From positions 1 to 35,952 of the forward strand of contig CBFHUI010000017.1 in assembly GCA_965658725.1 (NCBI GenBank): 35,952 nt of DNA. The letters are read 5' to 3'. The notes beneath the pieces are model-generated. The model searched no databases. It saw only the letters and a program-made list of their open reading frames with translations, and was not told the DNA's origin. A program made the position numbers and the translations under genes. Within the stretch, counting starts at the first letter, position 1. The number at the start of each line of letters is the position of its first letter. This stretch comes from UBA7985 sp965658725. Lineage in GTDB: Bacteria > Pseudomonadota > Alphaproteobacteria > UBA7985. Positions 15,783 to 21,284 of this stretch are shown in pieces.

Positions 15783-16273
15783 GGGTGCTCCTCTCTGGGC
15801 CAGAAAAATGATGGTCCCGAAGTGGTAATGCGGTCCGGCGCTGGGCGCAAAAAAAAAGAGGCGCGAATGATCGCGCCTCCAGTCGGCTTTAAGAAGAGGG
15901 GTCAAAAAATCAGAGGCTCGCACTGAAAACTGCACGCCACCAAAGACACAAACTCCGTCGCAACAGTGATGCCAATCTGTGGAAATCTCCAGAAAAAATT
16001 ATGCGACGAATCTGTAGGGTGCTGATTTGTATGAAGAAATTTTTTCCACAGGGGCAAGCAGTAAACACTACAGCCAGAGGGAGCCCTTTCGACTTCGCGC
16101 CTGTGGATAAGTTTTGGATCCCAAAATGGATATGATTCGCACCCCAAGGGTTTGCGGCATGCAAAACACTGCTTCGCGGGATGAGACTTGCCACGGCTCG
16201 GGCTGGGCTTTAGCTAGGCAACGGATCTGCGCAGGGGCTCACCGCCTCAAGCATGCATAGAAAGGACAAGGGA
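15783..16273. other. Noncoding region with DnaA-box-like sites; candidate origin or DnaA-regulated region
   Basis: No believable gene is seen in these 490 bases. The part from 15900 to 16140 is richer in A and T than its surroundings. It contains a consensus DnaA box on the minus strand (16102-16110, TTATCCACA), a one-mismatch box on the plus strand (16042-16050, TTTTCCACA), a two-mismatch box on the minus strand (15979-15987, ATTTCCACA), and GANTC sites at 16008-16012 and 16134-16138. Flanking genes diverge: ridA-nth leftward, mdh-suc rightward. These are ingredients of an alphaproteobacterial origin, but only three boxes are visible and no replication gene is adjacent. DnaA-regulated transcription is an alternative. 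Confidence 0.4.
15849..15879 (-). terminator. Orphan leftward intrinsic terminator
   Basis: GAGGCGCGA (15858-15866) and TCGCGCCTC (15871-15879) form a perfect 9-bp stem with a four-base loop. On the minus strand the hairpin is followed by nine T residues (A-run 15849-15857 on the plus strand). It faces leftward transcription, but no convincing minus-strand gene lies to its right before mdh. Confidence 0.8.
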
Positions 16274-17224
16274 ATGGCTCGAAACAAGATCGCACTCGTG
16301 GGTGCAGGGAACATCGGCGGCACGTTGGCACTGCTCGCGGGCATGAAGGATCTGGGCGACGTGGTGCTGCTCGATCTGGCGGAAGGCGTGGCTAAGGGCA
16401 AGGCGCTGGACATCGCAGAGGCGTCTCCGGTTGAAGGCTTCGACGCGAACATGACCGGAACGGCGGACTATGCCGACATCGCTGGTGCAGACGTTGTGAT
16501 CGTGACGGCGGGCGTGGCGCGCAAGCCGGGGATGAGCCGCGATGACCTGCTTGGCATCAACGTCAAGGTGATGAACGCGGTCGGTGCAGGCATCAAGGAA
16601 CATGCTCCCAATGCCTTTGTGATCTGTATCACCAACCCACTCGACGCTATGGTTAAAGTGCTGCAGGAAGCCTCTGGCTGTCCAGCGCACAAGGTTGTCG
16701 GCATGGCCGGCGTGCTGGATAGCGCGCGTTTCCGCCACTTCCTCGCTGACGAAATGAACGTGTCTGTTGAAGACGTTTCAGCCTTCGTTCTGGGTGGTCA
16801 CGGCGACACGATGGTTCCCGTGGTCAATTACACCACCGTTGCCGGGATCGATCTGCCGACCCTGACCAAAATGGGCTGGATCACCGAAGAGCGCGTCGAC
16901 GCCATTGTGGACCGTACCCGCAAGGGCGGCGGTGAGATCGTTGCTCTGCTGGGCACGGGTTCGGCGTTCTACGCTCCGGCGTCATCGGCGATTTCCATGG
17001 CTGAATCCTACCTCAAGGACAAGAAACGGCTGCTGCCTTGTGCCGCTATGCTCTCTGGCCAGTACGGCGTGAACGACATGTACGTTGGCGTTCCGGTGAT
17101 CATCGGGTCCGAAGGCGTGGAGCGCATCGTCGAGCTGCCGCTGACCGATAAGGAAACCGAGATGTTCAACCAGTCGGTTGATGCGGTGAAGGGTTTGAAC
17201 GACGCCGTTGCCGCGCTGGCCTAA
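16274..17224 (+). CDS. mdh: Malate dehydrogenase (NAD, LDH-like type)
   Basis: Mdh oxidises malate to oxaloacetate with NAD in the TCA cycle. The ATG at 16274 follows AAAGGACAAGGGA; an ATG at 16253 has no such site. The 316-residue protein has the Rossmann motif GAGNIGG (10-16) with D34 for NAD preference, substrate arginines R83, R89 and R152, and catalytic H176 in VLGGHGDTMVP. It belongs to the LDH-like malate dehydrogenase family common in alphaproteobacteria. A strong terminator follows, so mdh is at least partly transcribed apart from sucCD. Confidence 0.96.
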   Translation: MARNKIALVGAGNIGGTLALLAGMKDLGDVVLLDLAEGVAKGKALDIAEASPVEGFDANMTGTADYADIAGADVVIVTAGVARKPGMSRDDLLGINVKVMNAVGAGIKEHAPNAFVICITNPLDAMVKVLQEASGCPAHKVVGMAGVLDSARFRHFLADEMNVSVEDVSAFVLGGHGDTMVPVVNYTTVAGIDLPTLTKMGWITEERVDAIVDRTRKGGGEIVALLGTGSAFYAPASSAISMAESYLKDKKRLLPCAAMLSGQYGVNDMYVGVPVIIGSEGVERIVELPLTDKETEMFNQSVDAVKGLNDAVAALA

Positions 17225-17249
17225 GCCACCCACCAGAATTGAGCTCAAG

Positions 17250-17285
17250 CAGCCCCGCCGATCCTCGGCGGGGCTGTTTCTTTTT
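17250..17285 (+). terminator. Rho-independent terminator after mdh
   Basis: CAGCCCCGCCGA (17250-17261) pairs perfectly with TCGGCGGGGCTG (17264-17275), giving a 12-bp stem, followed by TTTCTTTTT. Confidence 0.9.
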
Positions 17286-17472
17286 GGGGTCGCTTCCATA
17301 CCGTTTGCGCGCCGCCGATAAGCACCGGGCGCGCATTGACCCGTCGCACGGCGGGCGTAATGTGCACGCGACTTCGGTTGCTCAATAAACGACGCCTGTG
17401 CACGGGTGAACCGGTTTGAGCGGGCCCCTTCACCCGGGGCATGCCACCACAAGACAGGGAGCCTTCCTTTCC

Positions 17473-18675
17473 ATGAACATCCACGAATATCAGGGCAAAG
17501 AGCTGCTGAAGACGTACGGCGTTGCCGTGCTCGACGGCGGTGTCGCGTTCACGCCCGATGAAGCAGTGGCCGCGGCTGAAAAGCTCGGCGGTCCGGTCTA
17601 CGTCGTTAAGTCGCAGATCCACGCCGGGGGCCGGGGCGCTGGCCACTTCGTCAACGACCCACAGCGAGAGACCGGCGGCGGTGTTCGTGTGGTCAAGTCG
17701 GTGGCGGACGTGAAGGCTGCTGCGGACTTCATGCTGGGCAACACGCTGATCACCAAGCAAACCGGCCCGGAAGGGAAGGAGGTCAAGCGCCTCTACATCG
17801 AAGACGGCTGCGACATCGCGCGGGAGCTTTACTTGTCCTTCCTCGTGGACCGCGCGACCTCTCGAGTGACCATCGTTGCCTCGACCGAAGGCGGTATGGA
17901 CATTGAGACGGTAGCCGAAGAAACGCCTGAAAAGATCATGCAGGTCGATATCGACCCTGCGACTGGCATCCAGGGCCACCACGCCCGCTCGATTGCCTTT
18001 GGTCTCGGTCTGGAAGGCGCGCAGATCAAGTCGGCAACCAAGTTCCTGTTCGCCATGTACAAAGCGTTCACCGAACTCGACTGCGCCATGGTTGAAGTCA
18101 ACCCGCTGGTCGTCACCGGCGCGGGTGAAATGGTCGCGCTCGACGCTAAAGTCGGCTTCGACGACAACGCGCTCTACCGTCACAAGGACGTTGAAGCGCT
18201 GCGGGACGAGGACGAGGAAGACGCCTCGGAACTCGAAGCGGCCCAGTGGGACCTGAACTACGTCAAGCTGGACGGTGAAATTGGCTGCATGGTCAACGGT
18301 GCTGGTCTGGCCATGGCGACCATGGATATCATCAAGCTCTACGGCTCCGAGCCTGCGAACTTCCTCGACGTCGGTGGCGGCGCGACGGAAGAGCGGGTGA
18401 CGGCAGCGTTCAAGATCATCCTGTCCGACCCCAACGTGAAGGGCATTCTGGTCAACATCTTCGGCGGCATCATGAAATGCGACATCATCGCGAGCGGCGT
18501 GGTCGCCGCCGCGCGTGAGACGAGCCTGTCAGTTCCTCTGGTTGTGCGTCTGGAAGGCACGAACGTGGAAAAGGGCAAGGAGATCATGGCGAACTCCGGG
18601 CTAACCATCATCCCGGCGGACAACCTCGCTGACGCTGCTGACAAGATCACCAAAGCCGTGAAGGAGGCTGCGTAA
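17473..18675 (+). CDS. sucC: Succinyl-CoA synthetase subunit beta
   Basis: SucC is the nucleotide-binding subunit of succinyl-CoA synthetase, which makes ATP or GTP from succinyl-CoA. The ATG at 17473 gives the canonical MNIHEYQGKELLKTYGV start; in-frame codons from 17416 are not supported. The 400-residue product contains the ATP-grasp part (KSQIHAGGRGAGHF) and MVEVNPLVVT. The C-terminal part carries FLDVGGGATEERV, NIFGGIMKCDIIASG and VRLEGTNVEKGKEI. Length and order match the family. sucD begins one base after its stop. Confidence 0.97.
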   Translation: MNIHEYQGKELLKTYGVAVLDGGVAFTPDEAVAAAEKLGGPVYVVKSQIHAGGRGAGHFVNDPQRETGGGVRVVKSVADVKAAADFMLGNTLITKQTGPEGKEVKRLYIEDGCDIARELYLSFLVDRATSRVTIVASTEGGMDIETVAEETPEKIMQVDIDPATGIQGHHARSIAFGLGLEGAQIKSATKFLFAMYKAFTELDCAMVEVNPLVVTGAGEMVALDAKVGFDDNALYRHKDVEALRDEDEEDASELEAAQWDLNYVKLDGEIGCMVNGAGLAMATMDIIKLYGSEPANFLDVGGGATEERVTAAFKIILSDPNVKGILVNIFGGIMKCDIIASGVVAAARETSLSVPLVVRLEGTNVEKGKEIMANSGLTIIPADNLADAADKITKAVKEAA

Positions 18676-18676
18676 C

Positions 18677-19546
18677 ATGGCCGTTCTCGTAGACAAAAAC
18701 ACCCGCGTCATCACGCAGGGCTTCACCGGCTCTCAAGGCACGTTCCACTCGGAGCAGGCGCTGGCTTACGGCACTAAAGTTGTCGGTGGAGTGACGCCGG
18801 GCAAAGGCGGTCAAACGCATCTGGAGCTACCGGTGTTCAACACCGTGGCTGAAGCCAAGCACGTCACCGAAGCCAATGCGTCGGTCATCTACGTTCCGCC
18901 CCCTTTCGCGGCGGACTCTATCCTCGAAGCCATCGACGCAGAAATCGAGCTGGTGGTTTGCATCACCGAGGGCATTCCCGTGCTCGATATGGTGAAGGTC
19001 AAGCGCGCTCTGCAAGGCTCCAAAACCCGCCTCATCGGCCCGAACTGTCCCGGTGTCATTACGCCGGATGAGTGCAAGATCGGCATCATGCCGGGGCATA
19101 TTCACCGTCGGGGCAAGATCGGCATCGTTTCCCGCTCCGGGACGCTGACTTACGAGGCAGTCGCGCAAACCACGGCGGCGGGTCTGGGGCAGTCCACCTG
19201 CATCGGCATCGGCGGCGACCCGGTCAACGGCACGAACTTCATCGATTGCCTGGAGTTGTTCCTGCAGGACGACGAGACCGCTGGCATCATCATGATCGGC
19301 GAGATCGGCGGCTCTGCTGAAGAAGAAGCCGCGGCCTTCTACGCGGCACAGTCGAACAAGAAGCCCATCGTTGGCTTCANNNNNNNNNNGGCCCCTCCGG
19401 GCAAGCGAATGGGCCACGCGGGCGCGATCATCGCCGGCGGGCAGGGCGATGCCGGCTCTAAGATCGAAGCCATGAAGTCTGCGGGTTATGTTGTCTCGGA
19501 CAGCCCAGCGGGTCTGGGTGAGGCGATGCTCAAGGCAATGGGCTGA
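18677..19546 (+). CDS. sucD: Succinyl-CoA synthetase subunit alpha (contains assembly gap)
   Basis: SucD binds CoA and carries the histidine that is phosphorylated during catalysis. The sequence starts MAVLVDKNTRVITQGFTGSQG, with the CoA-binding region in the N-terminal half and GPNCPGVI in the middle. The phosphohistidine region RMGHAGAIIAGG is intact. Ten undetermined bases (19380-19389) interrupt the codons between VGF and APPGKR. As drawn the frame stays open and the protein is 289 residues. Relatives such as E. coli SucD have five residues here (IAGVT), while the drawn gap makes room for only four, so about 13 unknown bases are expected instead of 10. The gene ends at a bidirectional terminator. 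Confidence 0.96.
   Translation: MAVLVDKNTRVITQGFTGSQGTFHSEQALAYGTKVVGGVTPGKGGQTHLELPVFNTVAEAKHVTEANASVIYVPPPFAADSILEAIDAEIELVVCITEGIPVLDMVKVKRALQGSKTRLIGPNCPGVITPDECKIGIMPGHIHRRGKIGIVSRSGTLTYEAVAQTTAAGLGQSTCIGIGGDPVNGTNFIDCLELFLQDDETAGIIMIGEIGGSAEEEAAAFYAAQSNKKPIVGFXXXXAPPGKRMGHAGAIIAGGQGDAGSKIEAMKSAGYVVSDSPAGLGEAMLKAMG
19380..19389. other. Assembly gap of 10 N inside sucD
   Basis: Ten undetermined bases. The flanking frame is preserved. Family conservation predicts 13 missing bases, so the run of exactly ten is probably a placeholder and later coordinates may be about 3 bases short. Confidence 0.95.
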
Positions 19547-19594
19547 ACCATCCGCGATCGGTGCGGCACACAGGCTCGCACGGTCCCGCACAAA

Positions 19595-19636
19595 AAAGAG
19601 GGCGGCTCCCCAACCGGGGTGCCGCCCTTTGCAGTT
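19595..19636. terminator. Bidirectional terminator between sucD and the serine-hydrolase gene
   Basis: GGGCGGC (19600-19606) pairs with GCCGCCC (19621-19627), and inner CCCC/GGGG pairs extend the stem. On the plus strand it is followed by TTTGCAGTTTTT, and on the minus strand by six T residues, so it can stop both sucCD and the convergent gene. Confidence 0.8.
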
Positions 19637-19676
19637 TTTGAGATGAGAATTCTGACGTCAGAAACGGATCCCGACA

Positions 19677-20819
19677 TCAGCCTTCTTGGTTGAGTGCGTG
19701 CTCCAAAATTGCATGGAAAAACGCGGCTCTACCACCACGAGGAGGCATTTGCGCCATCACGGCGATCGTCAGATCGTATTCTGGTACGTTCAGAATCGTC
19801 TGGCCTCCAAACCCTATTGACCCATAGCCCGCTACCAACTTGCCATTGAGCGGGAATTTGACGAACCACGTGCCAAAACCGTAGCCCCAGTCTTCGGACA
19901 GCAGACGCGATTCCGCGCGCTTGAAGAACCGGCCACGACCCGCCACGGGTCCGCGCATCTCGGCGAGGAAATCAGGGTCAACTTGATGTTCGATATCCGT
20001 CGCAAGGAAGCGGCCCAGCCGCCACATGTCGCGCGAGGTCATGTACAGTCCATATCCTGCCCGAGCCTGCTGGTCGGATTCAGCGACCGACCACTTGGCA
20101 GCAAGTTCCGAGCGCATCGGGAACCACACCTCGTTGATCACCACACGCTCGATGGGCGCGTCGTAGACCTCTTCGAGGGCCTCGGCCATGATTTGTGCGG
20201 TCAGGGAACTGTACTGAAATTCTTCACCCGGCCCGAGCGTTTCGTGCAGCACTGGCTCGTGCACCAGATCGCTGAAGTCATCGTCTGTGAACAGCCGTGC
20301 GGTCTGGGAAACAGGGGAGAATGGGGTCTCGCGGTACTGCAGGTTCGGCGTCATCGTCAGCAGGTGCCGCCAAGTCAGGCCGGAGCCACCATATTCGGGC
20401 AGGTGCAGCGAGATGTACTCGTCAACCGACTGGATCTTGCCTTCTTTGACGGCGGCGCCGACGGCAGAGGCAATCATGGTCGTGCTGATGCCGTGCATGT
20501 TCCACAGCGTGGTTTCGTCGTGATCGGCGGTGTAGTGCTCGAACAGCACCGTATCGCCTTCAGAGACGATCAGCGCGCGGACATTGTTCTTCCACAGGAA
20601 GCTGTCCAGCCCTTCGCTGGTTTCCAATGCTGGGGCCGAAAAGGGTCGCTCGACTGTCGAAGCGGCGAGGTCAACGTACTCGCCATCACCATGAAAGGCG
20701 TGACCTTTCAACATGCGTTGGGAGGCAACTTCGCCGTTGTCCATGGCTTCACAGCCTGCGGTGAGCGCTGCCATGCCCAGCAGGGCGAGCGCAGAAGTCG
20801 GTTTGATCAAACCTTGCAT
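19677..20819 (-). CDS. Beta-lactamase/serine-hydrolase-fold lipoprotein lacking the SxxK motif
   Basis: I chose the ATG at complement 20817-20819 because GAGGGA lies upstream and the product begins with a lipoprotein signal whose lipobox ends L-T-A-G-C23; longer frames are unsupported. The 380-residue protein has the class C beta-lactamase / NylB-like fold signature: LWNMHGISTTMIASAVG, LTWRHLLTMTPNLQYRE, FQYSSLTAQIMAEAL, and the late GYGSIGFGGQTILNVPEYD. In active relatives the first block reads S-x-x-K (for example WSMTKS); here Ser is G110 and Lys is T113. The YSS motif (203-205) is kept. It is therefore probably not a normal serine hydrolase but a binding protein or a changed enzyme. It sits on the opposite strand between sucD and sucA. 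Confidence 0.88.
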   Translation of the reverse strand: MQGLIKPTSALALLGMAALTAGCEAMDNGEVASQRMLKGHAFHGDGEYVDLAASTVERPFSAPALETSEGLDSFLWKNNVRALIVSEGDTVLFEHYTADHDETTLWNMHGISTTMIASAVGAAVKEGKIQSVDEYISLHLPEYGGSGLTWRHLLTMTPNLQYRETPFSPVSQTARLFTDDDFSDLVHEPVLHETLGPGEEFQYSSLTAQIMAEALEEVYDAPIERVVINEVWFPMRSELAAKWSVAESDQQARAGYGLYMTSRDMWRLGRFLATDIEHQVDPDFLAEMRGPVAGRGRFFKRAESRLLSEDWGYGFGTWFVKFPLNGKLVAGYGSIGFGGQTILNVPEYDLTIAVMAQMPPRGGRAAFFHAILEHALNQEG

Positions 20820-21021
20820 GGTTCGTCCCTCAAAATCAGGTGAGACGGGGTGTAAAAAGCCGCAGTGCTGGTCGCAAAACTGGACCCACTCCTGAACCCT
20901 CGCGCGCCATGTCGCCACGCGCGCGACGGCAAAAATACGCAACCAAAAGGCGTCAAGGCGGATTGTAAGTCTATGATTTCAGGCGATTTCAACAAAGCTC
21001 GTCGCGTAATCGTCGCTTATT

Positions 21022-21051
21022 GCGACAAATCCGGCCCCTTGTTCTCATAAT
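21022..21051 (+). promoter_or_regulatory. Possible sigma-70-type promoter of sucA
   Basis: GCGACA (21022-21027) and CATAAT (21046-21051) are 18 bases apart, giving a predicted start near 21058. The match to TTGACA/TATAAT is partial, so this is tentative. Confidence 0.3.
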
Positions 21052-21060
21052 GCAAAATGG

Positions 21061-21087
21061 GAGTCGCGAATCGATTCGGTTAGAGTC
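21061..21087. promoter_or_regulatory. Cluster of four GANTC methylation sites
   Basis: GAGTC (21061-21065), GAATC (21068-21072), GATTC (21073-21077) and GAGTC (21083-21087) lie within 27 bases. The middle two form the 12-bp palindrome CGAATCGATTCG (21067-21078). GANTC is the CcrM site of alphaproteobacteria. The cluster lies just downstream of the proposed sucA start point. Confidence 0.85.
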
Positions 21088-21284
21088 GTCGGAGGGAAGG
21101 GTTGCTGGCGGGCTGGGTCGAGAGGCTAGCCATGCACAGAGGGCCTTGCAGCGGTCGCAGATAAGGCAGGAAGGGGCGCTTTTATTTCTGTGCGCAGAGG
21201 CGTAAACCTACGGGGCAGTTAAATTCGTTTCACTGGGGCCGGCATATTTTGGCTGGCTCGGACCCTTGTAGAGACAGGATACCA

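Larger units (their letters stand above)
20820..21284. other. Divergent intergenic region between the serine-hydrolase gene and sucA
   Basis: No gene is supported in these 465 bases. They hold the 5' leader of the reverse-strand lipoprotein, a possible sucA promoter at 21022-21051, a dense GANTC cluster at 21061-21087, and a long sucA leader ending in the ribosome binding site near 21275. Confidence 0.5.

Noticed and set aside
15902..16194. Two short minus-strand frames (81 and 94 codons) in the DnaA-box region
   Set aside because: They overlap each other, carry many Cys/Trp/Phe in no pattern, have no good start site, and the composition is A/T-rich like noncoding DNA.
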